A stretch of DNA of 32,069 nucleotides from Entrophospora sp. SA101 (lineage: Eukaryota; Glomeromycota; Glomeromycetes; Entrophosporales; Entrophosporaceae). The translations under genes were made by a program, and so were the position numbers. Location of the stretch: contig CAUDNR010000196.1 in NCBI GenBank assembly GCA_958430865.1, positions 5,932 through 38,000 of the forward strand, written 5' to 3'. Shown piece by piece: positions 9,004 through 19,808 of this stretch. Under the pieces are notes generated by a model. It was not told the origin of the DNA. It made no database searches and was given only the letters and a program-made list of their open reading frames with translations. How positions within the stretch are numbered: position 1 is the stretch's first letter; the number at the start of each line of letters is the position of its first letter.

Positions 9004-11590
9004 TATTAGGTATTATAATTACTTTTTAAAGATTATGTTTATAATTTTTGGAAAAACCATTGTATTTGTTATTTTTAAAAATTCGAAATTTAAAAAATGT
9101 CTAATGATTTTATAATTTTTTGTATAAATTAAAATTATTCAAGTATTTATTTTGTTTTGGCTTTGAAATAATTAATAATCAACAGTTGTAAAATGCAATC
9201 AATAGATAAAATTATTATATATTTTCTTTTAACAAATGATAACGCGTCTACTTTAATCTTGTGGAAAATTTTCCAAGTATTATTTATTTTGGCATAAAAA
9301 ATAATCAATGATCAATTTTAATTTTCAACCACCAACCAAATTTATTTAATGTTTGTAAAATACGCCTTGTTCATGAAAAAAGATCTTTTACACAAGAAGG
9401 TAATAAGGCGAGAAATTAAATATAAATAGATTGTTAACGCGAATAATTTGATTTTAATGGAATATGAGAATTTACTTTTTCCAGAAATCTTTCTTGACTG
9501 TTATTGTAGGCAATGTAATCAATTGCATAATTTACAAATGTCATTGTCGTCATTCTTTTCTGCCTTGAATTCGAACTACACATTCATTATTAAACATAAT
9601 AAACAACGTTTATTTTATATTACCAAGTATGATAAACCTATCCTTCCAGAAAAAGCATCAGTCGTAAAATCGATTTGTCATGTATCAATAAAATTAAACC
9701 CGCTCGCGCAGCAGACACGAAGTCGTAACCATTCCTTCTTAATATCAAGCCAAAAATTGTTAAACGAGATCCCTTATCCACTTGGCAGTAATTAAAACTG
9801 GATTTCGAGTTAAAGAATATTTGAAACAAAAGCTGTATTTCGAGTAGTAAACTTGACTTTTTTTTATTGATAATAATAATCAAATTCGTAAATATACCTC
9901 GCAATACACAAGATTCCCTTATTTGATAATGACCACCACATATTGCCTTAGATTAGATATATATTTCTTTCGTGAAATGAAAATAATAAATGATAATAAT
10001 TATTATGTATTCAGTTTGTGGTAACTTATACAAATATTATAAATCATGAAGAAGTTTTACAAGAATTCGGGGTTTTGATCTGATAAACGTAAAGCTACAT
10101 ATGTAGTAGTATTCTTATTTTGGGAATTCGATTGTTATTAAGGAAGTATATGGACATATTTTCATATCATATAAAGATTTTATTTTATTTAAAAAAAATT
10201 AACTGTAAAATAATAATAATGCTTTATTATTATGTTTAATGAATTTCATCTAATCGAATTTAATTAATAAAAATAAGACACGCAGATATAGATCGCTCTT
10301 TCTCCAACAGAATCTTTGGTTTTCGGTTTGGGTCTCCAACCAACTGGCCATCGCTGGTAAATTTTTCTTATGGAAAAAGGAAGATTTTTAATTCATCTAT
10401 TATTTTGATTTCGCTCGTACCGTTCATAATATAATCCACCAACGCATTCAAGTTCACTTAAATGTCAAAAAACTGAAATTATAATTAGTTGATATTATTG
10501 AAATTGTATATTAAGACGTTTCATGTACGCTACACACAATCAATAAATTATGCAATAGAAGAGCCGGATATCGTGAAACTGCATTAAATTAGGGGTGTTT
10601 AAAATAGAAAGGCCGTTTAGAAGTAGCTACTTGGTCGTAAGAGTGTAAAAAGGAAAATTGGCTCATAAGCTTAACATGTTAAACTTAAATTTTCACAAAA
10701 TGGTCTCCACACTTGTAATTACTTTCTTTACCTTGACTATGCATTTTGTTTCTTCGAAATTGTGACTTTAGGTTGCAGGCACCATTCAGGGTTTAGTATT
10801 CCCATCACCATTACAAATGGGATAAAATTTACCTCTGATAGGAGAAATTCATGCTCGATAACATTTAAAGTATTATTTTATTATGTATTCAATTAAGCCC
10901 CCAAAAAACAAGACTATAACTATTGATCATAACAATGCTTTATTATTGAAATAGAAGTTAAAAATCAACAATTTTTTGTTCCTTTCCTCTCTATATAATA
11001 AAAATATAAATATTCTGTAGCTTAGAATAAATAACCAAAATTTAATTTTGTTCGCAAGTTCATCATTATTTTTTAATACAGATGCCTGTCAAAACCATCT
11101 GTTTGGAACTATGCTTCCGCCTTTATTATTTGACCATGTTCGGGTTTATCAGAATTAAGTAAATTTCAGGTGTATTTTTTCTGACATTTTGGAAATGATA
11201 TAAACAATTAATTGGTTTCAGTACTCTCCTGGAGTGCGTAGTTTTATATTTAAATCAGAGTATAGATATAGGATGCACTTATAGAGAGTGTAGCAAAAAA
11301 AAAAATAATAATTTTATTTATAAAAAAGGGTGGTTGTTGTAATTTTATGATACTTTCTTTCAAGGAAAAAAGATCAAGCTTTAACCCTTTGTCTATTGTT
11401 GTTGTAATAATAATAATAATGGTTATTATGTTTACTAGTATTATTGTAGTAGTTTTGGGTTTGATAATGACCAATATTACTATTGTGAATGTTATTATAA
11501 TGATTATTACGAGTATAATTATTATTATAATAATTATGATTATTGTTATTGTTATTGTAAATATTATTAGTAAGATTGTGACGATGATAA
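9004..11590. other. Long AT-rich intergenic region
   Basis: Most of this stretch holds no recognisable gene. A small open frame at 9457-9795 is listed separately. Around 10290-10390 a 37-codon plus-strand frame is slightly GC-richer but matches nothing I know. From 11395 to 11590 the DNA is a TTATTA/ATAATA-type low-complexity tract, open in several frames, that continues the Asn-codon tract of the NF-X1 gene's 3' end. No tRNA or rRNA pattern was seen. Confidence 0.4.
9457..9795 (+). CDS. Small hypothetical ORF, 112 aa
   Basis: I do not recognise this protein. Starting at ATG 9457 it gives 112 residues with a CYCRQCNQL cysteine cluster near residues 15-23 and a basic, Ser-rich C-terminal half. 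TATAAATAGA lies at 9421, about 36 bp before the ATG, which could be a TATA box. There is no intron or neighbouring exon that I can attach. Base composition is somewhat GC-richer than the flanks, including a CCCGCTCGCGCAGCAGAC stretch near 9700. This hints at coding origin or transfer. It may be a genuine small gene or a leftover exon. Confidence 0.25.
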   Translation: MEYENLLFPEIFLDCYCRQCNQLHNLQMSLSSFFSALNSNYTFIIKHNKQRLFYITKYDKPILPEKASVVKSICHVSIKLNPLAQQTRSRNHSFLISSQKLLNEIPYPLGSN

Positions 11591-13776
11591 TCAATCACTA
11601 TGAATGTTAATGTTACCGCCGATGACATTATTGCTACCTCCACCGCTTATTGATTTATTACTGTTGCTGCTGTTGCTATTGGTGTAATTATTGGTGTATC
11701 CGTTATTATGATTATTCCATTTCTTTATGTAACCAATAGATTCACAATTGTAGGGACAAGGTGGCAATGTTGTTCCACAGGGTACTGGCGAATGGAATGT
11801 TATACTACCGCATTTGCAGACAAGTGACTTATTGGATACTTCTTTACACGATCCACAATCACCTTGATGACTGGATCTCTGACAATAATGATTGCCACAC
11901 TCTAACAATTTTCTACATACGAGTTTACATGTATAGATATCATTGTAATTATTATTGTTAATACTATTATTATTGCTACTATTATTACTATTATTATTAG
12001 CATTGTTACTATTACTTTTATTGTTATTGGATGTTGTAACATTGCTCTAAACAAAATCACATTGAGAATTAAATTAATTATTAATGTGCATCTATTGAAT
12101 ATTTTCATTCATAATAATAATTATTAAAACATTTATTTTTTAATCATTAACTAACTAACCTTTTTAACATTATAAATGTTTTGATCTCCACATGCTTTAT
12201 TACATAATATTATCTGCCCACTATTTTCAGCAGCCTCGGGGCATATTTCATTGAATTTTATTCTACCACATTGACATTTGACTGTTACTTGAGTTTTGCA
12301 TTTACATCCATCGATATGAGAGCAGGTATGTTGACACTGATGGCCGCAACTATATAATAAATAAATAAATATTAAGTACGTTAGTTATTAATTATTTTTG
12401 AGTGAAAAGTATTTATTTAAAAAATTTTTTTTTTACATTACTTCAAGGTTTTATTGCAAGGATTAGTGCATGGTAGACATGGCCCAGGGTGACAAGGTCT
12501 TTGATTGTCAAAAAAGAAAAATTTTAAAACATATATTATGCTATGTGTAATTTAATTCACAATTAATTCAATGGATAATCATAATAAAGATAATTACTGT
12601 TGACAAGCATATGAACAGCTGTTATTATCACATTTTTTTCCACATAGTTTACCACAACCATGTGGTGTTGTATTTTTCTTGCTTAATGGATTCCTGGTCT
12701 TACCTTTAAACATTTAATAATTATTTATTTATCTACTTGTTCAAACTTAAATTCAAATTCATTCCCCCCAATAATTGCATTATATACATACCACAGAAGC
12801 ATTGGTATGAATCTGGGAATGATTTTGATGATATATCACAACCTGGGCATTTCCAAAAAATTTCTCCATAATAATAAGTTTCCATGATCTGCTTTGATGC
12901 CAAATTTTTGATACAATCAAGATGAAATATTGTGCAACAAAGTTGACAAGTCCAGGTTTTTTGGTAGAATATTATTGATTTATAACATATTTTACATTCA
13001 TATTGGCCAGTTTGTAGACATTTTATTATATTTGTGATATAATTATTGACCTCATCAACTGTGTATTTATTTAATGGGAATTCTTTCAACAAGTTTTTTC
13101 TCAAGATATTGTTTTGGTAATTTGGTGCTCCAGGTGATGGTGGCTGTAAAAATGTTGTTGAAGAACAACTTCTATCACAAGTATTTCCATCGTTACCATC
13201 ATTTGATTCAAGATCATTATTGTTATTGTCATTTCCAGATTCACCACTTTCATCACCATCACCATCACCATCATCTACTTTAACACCTACTTTAACTTCA
13301 TCATTATCATCATCATCATCACCATCATCATCCTCACCATCACCATCACCATCACCATCGCCACCTTCACCACCACCACCATCACCATCATCATCAGAAT
13401 CTAATTCAATAATGAATCGTTTATTCACATGAGCTATACCTATTGAAACAGAATCATTAAATTTACCACCTCTATAATTGTGGTGATATGCTCCAGTGAA
13501 ATTTCCATTGTAATTATCGTTGCTGTCAGTGAGAGCATTATTATTAATGGTATAATAAGTGCTAATATTATTAGAGTAGCTAGGATGATTGTCCTTCATA
13601 GTAGTATTGTTGGCATAATTTTTATTATTATTGTTGCCATTAAAATTAAAATTGCTCTTGTAATTATAATAATTGCAATTATTATTATTATTATTATTAT
13701 TATTTACATTATTATTGTAGCTAATATAGCGTTGTTGGTGGTAACTGCTGTTGTAAATTGTAACTGATTTTAACAT
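11591..13776 (-). CDS. NF-X1-type zinc-finger protein (NFX1/FAP1-like), five exons
   Basis: Exons are 13776-12792, 12703-12598, 12498-12442, 12349-12160 and 12046-11591, with GT-AG introns of 88-113 bp and consistent phases, giving 597 aa. Residues 1-120 are Asn/Tyr-rich; about 125-195 form an Asp/Gly/Glu low-complexity block. Residues 261-329 are a RING/PHD-like finger (C261-x2-C264, C277-x2-C280, FH285LDC288, WKC310PGC313) followed by QCFCGK, matching the N-terminal finger of NFX1. Then come NF-X1 repeats: CGKLCGKKCD, PCHPGPCLPC, CGHQCQHTCSH, CGNHYCQRSSHQGDCGSC, and the diagnostic PVPCGTTLPPC segment. NFX1 and yeast FAP1 are nuclear DNA-binding or ubiquitin-ligase-like regulators. Family members usually have more repeats after PVPCGT; here an Asn/Ser tract and a stop follow. 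The gene is therefore a short member or a 3'-truncated copy. Confidence 0.78.
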
Positions 13777-15051
13777 TTTTAATATTATGATGGATTATTG
13801 GGGAAAAAAAAAGTAAATTTGATCTTTTGATCTTCGATCAGTCAATTATTGGATTTTGAACATTAGGTAGTTTTATAATTTGGGCAAGTTTGATTTCTAG
13901 AATTAGTTAATATTAATTATTTTTCTTAAAAATTATCGACAGATCATCTTCTTTATGAAGTTGGATTTAAATTTTTTGTAATGATATTTAAGAGGAACTG
14001 ACTGTTAGAGAAGATAAACTGTGCAGGAATACTAACGAAAATCCAATAATGAACTTTTACATAACAATTTCTGCCTTGTGTTTTATAATTTATCTAAACT
14101 AGATTGTTAAGAAAGTAATAAAGAACACAATTACAAGGTATTTATTCGCTTACCAGTATTAAAGGGTCTTCAATCTAACATATTTTCTAAAAAGTGAATT
14201 ATATTATAAATTGGACTGTATATCAAAGTAATGTGGGTGATTAATGAGTGACTTCAAGATTTTTTTCCTTCGTCGGTTCAAATACTTTAAAATTGGTATT
14301 CTTGCTTATTATTATTAATCTTTTCTTTTAGAAAAAAGTTTACGAGTCAGTTTTTATGTCTTTCAAATTTTCATAGTTATCGCAGTACAATAATGAACAT
14401 TGATTGAGGCTTTAAAAAATGGAATATTAAATAAATATTTTGATTGATGATTTGCCAGTATTTATTCATGGTTCATCAAAATAAGTCTTTAATGAAACGA
14501 TGTAACGATATTTGGATAGAATATGTACAAGATATCCTATAGTCTCCAAATAAACAAGGAAAATTCAAAGCTCTTTGATATCAGAACTTTTTTGGCTCCA
14601 AATCAGAAAATGGAAACGCATCGAGTAAACAATTCTTAATCATTTTATTTATTATTTGTTTTCTATAGTGTTTGTCAAATTTTTCCATGCCACAAAACTT
14701 GATGATAGATGCTTTTCAAATAGGAGTTGGATTTTTACGATTCCTGTACGAGAGGATATAGAAAGTGAAGATGAGGGAGGAGGGAGGGCAATAAGATAAA
14801 ATAAAAGAAATTTGTTTTCTGAAGCAGAATTTGAGGATATTCAACAATTAATGATATCAATTATATCAATTATATCAATTATAAATAAGATATAAAATAT
14901 TAGTGGACCTTTTTTTTAGAAGAATGCGCATAAAAGATATTATATTCATTGTATAGATTTTGTAATTTATGCCTGATATATTTTTTAATTAATTCAATTT
15001 CTATTTAATGATTAATTCAGACGATGAATAATAAATAATATTAATAAATTA
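13777..15051. other. Intergenic region between the NFX1-like and CGR1 genes
   Basis: No gene is visible. The NFX1-like gene reads away from this region and CGR1 reads toward it on the same strand, so it holds the NFX1-like promoter near 13780-13900 and the CGR1 3' flank near 15000-15050. A short tandem run of ATATCAATT units lies at about 14850-14882. Confidence 0.4.
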
Positions 15052-15734
15052 TTATTTCCTTAATCCTTTTCTTTTTTTAAGTCTTTGCAACTTTTTTACT
15101 GAATACTAATCGATCAATTAATTTATTGTTAGGAATTTTTTTCAATCGAAAATAAATAAGAAATCAGAGAGGAATAAAAATCACAATATACCATTGTAGC
15201 CAATCTCTCCAATCTCTCTTTTTCTTCCAATGCTTGTTTCTTTTTTAATCTTGCTTCTTGTTTTCGCTTCATTATATCAACAACAACAATAATAATATAA
15301 TTTGTTAATATAATTGTTTTCAAAATGTGAAAAAAATTACTCTTTTAAAGCATACTTTTTTCTCTGATTCAACTTTATCTTTTAATTCATTTTCCAGTAA
15401 TTTTACAGCTATTCGTTCATTTTTTTCCTTCATTCGCTCTGTCCAACTTTTACGTAAAACTTTTGGAAGTTGTGATCTTCGTGTTGCTGTCTTTTGATAT
15501 TTCCATGGCTTACCTACACACACATAGTTATATGGCTTTTAGATACTTTTGTTATTATTATTATTGATTCTTATTGCTAATCTTATTACTAACGTTTTAG
15601 CTATGGAATCTTTACTAACCTGAAACCCTCCTTCCTATTGGTTTTTCTGTGGATTTTATAGAATTTTGTGATGAATTATTGGAGGGATTGGTGTCTTTCG
15701 TGACCGGTAAACCTAAATCAATACTCGATTCCAT
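15052..15734 (-). CDS. CGR1: rRNA-processing protein Cgr1, four exons
   Basis: Exons are 15734-15620, 15513-15356, 15266-15192 and 15105-15052, with GT-AG introns of 106, 89 and 86 bp. Phases join cleanly to give 133 aa, close to the size of yeast Cgr1 (about 120). The N-terminal 35 residues are variable. From GKPWKYQKTATRRSQLP the sequence follows the Cgr1 family: KSWTERM, AVKLLENELKDKVESEKK, then a long Lys/Arg/Glu helix (KQEARLKKKQALEEKERLER) and the basic tail VKKLQRLKKRKGLRK. Cgr1 acts in the nucleolus in pre-rRNA processing and 60S subunit assembly. The gene is intact and has no odd feature apart from being intron-rich for its size. It is the clearest conserved housekeeping gene in the window. 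Confidence 0.9.
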
Positions 15735-16590
15735 ATTTTTTTTTTATTGAATTAGATAACGCAGCATTTAAATATACCATTTTGTGTTACCCATAATATA
15801 AAAAATTTGGTGATCCCTGAAATTTCTTCCCAATATTTCATATGACTGGATTTCTTATATCTGGACCCTTCTGTATTTAGGTACTCCTTTTTTTAAATAC
15901 AAAATATAAATTTGAAATCAATTGTGGTATTCATGATAATAATAAACAAATTATAACTGATAATGAATGCAAATTTAAAGTATGATGGGTCAATTGACCG
16001 ATTCACATAATACATTATACCGAATTTTTGAGGATTCATACTACAACTCAATTCAATTTTTACATTTAGGAAACCCTTCATCACATTTTTTTTTCTTCTT
16101 GGTGGTACAATGAATAATTTTCTGATGACAAGAATGACAAAGATTAATTACATTTGAAAATAGAATATGTTAAAAAAACTTTATTTGTAATAAACAAAGG
16201 TTCATAAAGGAAAATTTCATTTCAATGATAAAGCTTTTGAAAAGATCCAAAGAATTAAATTCATGAATTATTAAATTGTTTGGCTTGCTTTTTTATTTGG
16301 GTACTAAATAAATATTAATTCCTTATTGAAAAGAAGATAAAACTACTATCATACCATTTTTTTCTAAATGTGATATATTCAGCTTTATCCCGTTAACTGA
16401 TAAATGTATTCGTTCCGGGCTTTAGTCATGTTCCTCCTTTTCAGCTTCTGCTTGGGCTAAGTGCAGGATGATGTGGTCTTGATAATGTTTGCTGAGGATT
16501 TCGGCTCATTGATTTTGGCAGTTGGCTTGACAATTAAGGCTTTCTTTTTCGTAGGTCTCTAATAATTGGTAAAGGCAAAAGCAGGTTGAG
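15735..16590. other. Intergenic region upstream of CGR1
   Basis: The first 100 bp upstream of 15734 presumably hold the CGR1 promoter; no clear TATA box stands out. Around 15890-16140 the minus strand can be read in a broken way with CHSCHQK and a later cysteine, but stops interrupt it. About 16390-16590 is GC-richer with Lys-rich minus-strand reading, also interrupted. Both may be old gene scraps, neither identifiable. Confidence 0.3.
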
Positions 16591-16593
16591 CAA

Positions 16594-16935
16594 GTGAATT
16601 GCATCCCAGATGAATCAGATTTAGAATTTTCAACAAATCAATTAAAAGAATTGTATTCAGAAATTAAACGGTCATGTTTTCAGCATTGCATGAACATATT
16701 ATTTGAACCTTTGTTAGATCAATATAAGACTGGAATTTCAGTTAAATTAGGAAATGGCAATAATAAAAAAGTCATCATCAAATTATCTTGTATAATTTCA
16801 GAAGCTTTACCTCGGCTAACAGATCTCCATGTAATGTATGATAATTACTCAACAATGGTGGAACAGTTTGTAAAAATCAATCCGCAAAGATTAAACGAAA
16901 AAATAGAAATTAACCAAATTGATATTTGTTTTGGG
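16594..16935 (+). pseudogene. Unidentified coding fragment, possibly transposon-derived
   Basis: A plus-strand frame of about 114 codons reads ESDLEFSTNQLKELYSEIKR, CFQHCMNILFEPLLDQY and VIIKLSCIISEALPRL. It opens with GTG rather than ATG. The SCFQ-x2-CMxIL-x2-PL segment followed by a short beta-rich stretch faintly resembles the core of Plavaka-like transposases common in fungi, but I would not rely on this. Its 3' end runs into the 3' end of the opposite-strand Crinkler-type fragment, so two remnants meet tail to tail near 16920. Confidence 0.3.
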
Positions 16936-17555
16936 AGATTTTTTGATGATATTTCTTTAAAGCATTCAAGGTGTTCAATTCTTCTTGCTTGAAAAAATGT
17001 TTTGCTTCATCATTATCAATTATTATCATTAATTCTGAAACATGGGTGCCTGTACACCTATTATCAATACTTCTCCAGTAGCTATTTTGTTGAATTTTTG
17101 CTGGATATGCAACCAAGATTCGAATCCAAAAGATACCATTGTTTTTTGCTTTCTTAAACTTTTTATCAATAATTTCAATAATTTTTCTTCTCTTTTCTTG
17201 GTTTACAAGTGGCTCATTTGTGAAATTTGGTTCATCATCACCTAATTCATTTTCTTTCTTTTGATATGCATAAAATGCATTAGGATCTGTTGTTCTGATG
17301 GCCTTTTCTGGTTTTATATTCACTGATAGTTTTGAACAAAAACTGGTACATCTGTATAGTTTTTATCAGACCTTTAAATTGAACCATAAAAACCAAATCT
17401 GGACCAGCTGTATCTTCTGGAACAAAGAATGTTGAGTTTGGAGATTCAGGAAATTGATCTAGACCTGTAAGAGTTTTTAATTTCCTTCATTTTTTACTGC
17501 TACCTTTACTAGTAGGTCCAGATGTTCCTTCAACATTATTTCTTTGTGCATTCAT
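16910..17555 (-). pseudogene. Crinkler-type C-terminal nuclease-like domain, broken
   Basis: Reading from ATG 17555, the frame gives 22 residues then TGA at 17489-17487, and continues through FFVPEDTAGPDLVFMVQFKG. A shift of frame then gives TDVPVFVQ, and a second shift leads to KPEKAIRTTDPNAFYAYQKK, ILVAYPAKIQ, ELMIIIDNDEAKHFF and a stop at 16910. GPDxVF followed by PVFVQ(x)KL, TTDP and AYPA is the layout I recall for the restriction-endonuclease-like C-terminus of Rhizophagus Crinkler-associated proteins, with D and QxK as the would-be catalytic residues. The second break falls inside the VFVQ-K segment, so the active site is disrupted. The N-terminal NTPase part is absent. Confidence 0.5.
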
Positions 17556-17649
17556 TTTAATTAAACGGTTAATATTTTTTTTAACAATATTTATAACAGG
17601 TACATGGCAGTAAATTCATCCTTTATATAAGAAATTTAGTAAAGGATCG

Positions 17650-18115
17650 TTATTCTATGAATTAAGGTGACAAAGGATACAAATTGATTGTATTTCGTTT
17701 CAGATTAGATCCACTAATTCTCATTTAATTATTATCTTTATTCGAGACAAAGGTTAGAAATTGATTGTATTTCTGATTAGATCTAATAATTTTCATGGAT
17801 TTAAATTGTTATCTTTATTTGAGACAAAGGTTAGAAATAGACAAATGTTAGAAATTGATTGTATTTCTGATTAGATCTAATAATTTTCATGGATTTAAAT
17901 TATCTTTATTTGAGACAAAGGTTAGAGATTGGTTGTATTTCAGATTAGACCTAATGATTTAATTGTTATCTTTATTCGAGACAAAGGTTAGAAATTGATT
18001 GTATTTCAGATTTAATAATTTTCACAAATTTAATTGTTATCTTTGAGAGAATTGATCATATTTTATTTTAGATTAGATCCAATAATTTTCACAGATTTAA
18101 CAAATTAATGAGACA
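17650..18115. repeat. Degenerate minisatellite, five to six units of about 70-95 bp
   Basis: The recurring unit is GAGACAAAGGTTAGAAATTG, then ATTGTATTTCNGATTAGAT, CTAATAATTTTCA and a TTTAATTGTTATCTTTATT tail. Copies begin near 17668, 17741, 17820, 17909, 17978 and 18045, each with small deletions. One copy has an extra ATAGACAAATGTTAGAA insertion. No coding frame persists across units. Confidence 0.7.
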
Positions 18116-18503
18116 AAAGATGATAATCATTATTATTGTTTTTTTGAAAATGTAGGTCCTTGATATAAATAAAGCCAAATAAACTTATTTATTATTATTA
18201 TAACCAAATTTTCAATTACTTTTCGTGATTAATAAAAAATAACAACTATTATTCTAAATAAAATAATTATAATTAATTTTTTATGTATAATAATTAAGCA
18301 TAATTAGGCAAAATCAACTTTGCACAATAAATGCAGTACATATATTTATATTGAAATTAAAGGTGAATCAACATCAATGGCTCAAACAAACAGATCCATT
18401 TTAATATAATAAATTTAAATGAGAAGATCAACCACAACTTATTATTTAGCTCTTGGCCCACCCTGAAATTTGATAAATTTCAAAAAAAATCACCAGGACA
18501 ATG

Positions 18504-18646
18504 CAGGGTTGGCAAATTGACTGGTCCATTGAGAACTGAGCTGGTCCATTGCCATTAATAAAATACTAAATATAGTTAAAATGTTACACTAATGGACCAA
18601 TAGACCATCAATGGACCACCAATGGACCACACATTCACCAACCCTG
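18504..18646. mobile_element. hAT-type MITE, 143 bp, with 8-bp target duplication
   Basis: GGACAATG occurs directly on both sides (18496-18503 and 18647-18654). The element begins CAGGGTTGGCAAAT and ends ATTCACCAACCCTG, giving terminal inverted repeats of about 28 bp with a few mismatches. Multiple GGTCCATTG motifs lie inside each arm. An 8-bp duplication and CAGGG ends are the hallmarks of the hAT superfamily. It has no coding capacity and needs a transposase in trans. Confidence 0.88.
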
Positions 18647-18654
18647 GGACAATG

Positions 18655-19096
18655 AACTGGACACCCTGTCCACAATTCCTCACCCTCCTGTATGTAAAAA
18701 TAAAAAAAAATTAATATTTTATCTTAAGATATAATTATGTTTTAAATTATATATATCTCTCGCAAAGATGCTGTTGGTGATAATGTTGACAACACTGCTC
18801 TGGATGTGTTCATTGCTAGCTTAATTCTTCCTTATGACAATCTGGAATATACTGTAACTCGTGTCCTATAAATACAAGTAAACAAAAAATTTAAATAAAA
18901 TGTTATGTATTATTAATGTTTCAGTTTATACTTACAACATTTCTATGCTGACATTTCCTTTGTAAGTTTCCTACATTATGATTTATTCTTTTTCTTCTTG
19001 GCCAGAAATTATAATTTCTGTGTAAGAATTTTAAAAACAAATGTATTAGTTGACAAAAATAAAACAAATTAACAAATAAATAAACAAATAAGTTTG
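18655..19096. other. Intergenic region, possible exon scraps
   Basis: No gene can be built. Minus-strand stretches near 18770-18870 read briefly with coding-like bias (NTSRAVLSTLSPTASLRE) but have no start or consistent splice sites. They may belong to the same decayed locus as the Asn-rich frame to the right. Confidence 0.25.
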
Positions 19097-19651
19097 TTAA
19101 ATGCTTTCCTCTTCTTCCACATTAATATTGTTGTTATTATTATTAAAGTTATTATTTCTATTGGTGTTTGTATTATTATTTACATCATAGTCATCTAAGA
19201 GATCACTATCTTCATCATGTAATAATAACAACTCATTGTTTTGTGGTTCAACATTAAAATTAACAGAAGGGTTATTGATATTGATATTCCTATCCTTATC
19301 ATAAACCTCATCATTGTTATTATTATTAGAGTTATTATTATCATCATCAGTGTTCAGATTATTATTTCCATCGTAATCATCAACATTAACATTAATAGAA
19401 GTGTTGTTGATATTGTTATTGATATTTCCAACCTCGCTGTCCTCATAAAAATAATCATCTAACATTCCTATTATCTTGAATAATGAATCATCCAATATTT
19501 TTAAAAGATCTTCATTGTTTTCTAAAATGTTCTTTATGATTGATTCATTGGTTTCGTAAACCTCACAAAGTTTTAGAATTGTGCTCTCTTTAAGGACCTT
19601 TATTTCATTATGGAAATTGACATTAGTTTTAAACTTTATAATCAAAAAAAC
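19097..19651 (-). CDS. Asn/Asp-rich hypothetical protein fragment
   Basis: I do not recognise this. The open frame of about 184 codons begins without an ATG. Its first 70 residues look like a normal helical domain (KESTILKLCEVYETNESIIK, then DLLKILDDSLFKIIGMLDDY). The remainder is Asn/Asp repeats ending NVEEEESI and stop. A GTAAGT donor near 19702 and an AG at 19662-19661 suggest an upstream exon (reading SYSSSLFQ), but splicing there would place TAA at the start of the downstream frame. The true structure is therefore unresolved, or the gene is dead. A Tc1 element begins about 150 bp upstream. Confidence 0.3.
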   Translation of the reverse strand, partial: VFLIIKFKTNVNFHNEIKVLKESTILKLCEVYETNESIIKNILENNEDLLKILDDSLFKIIGMLDDYFYEDSEVGNINNNINNTSINVNVDDYDGNNNLNTDDDNNNSNNNNNDEVYDKDRNININNPSVNFNVEPQNNELLLLHDEDSDLLDDYDVNNNTNTNRNNNFNNNNNNINVEEEESI

Positions 19652-19808
19652 CAAAATTTACTAGGAATAAAATAATCCATTGAAATAATAGGACAAACTT
19701 ACTTGAAACAGGGAGGAGGAATAGCTAGGATGTTTGAAACAAATTATTTTTATTTTATATATATAAGTAACCATTTTTTAAAGAAAAAAAAAATAGATGT
19801 ATCAATAT

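Noticed and set aside
11347..11643. Open frames on both strands in the TTATTA tract
   Set aside because: They are low-complexity Asn, Ile or Tyr runs open by composition; only the frame spliced to the NF-X1 gene has conserved motifs.
13074..13767. Plus-strand Ser/Pro-rich and His-rich frames
   Set aside because: They are antisense shadows of the Asp/Gly and Asn tracts in exon 1 of the NF-X1-type gene.
16085..16190. Possible 4CXXC-type zinc finger (CHSCHQK) on the minus strand
   Set aside because: Stops interrupt it within 30 codons and the later cysteines do not line up with a known spacing.
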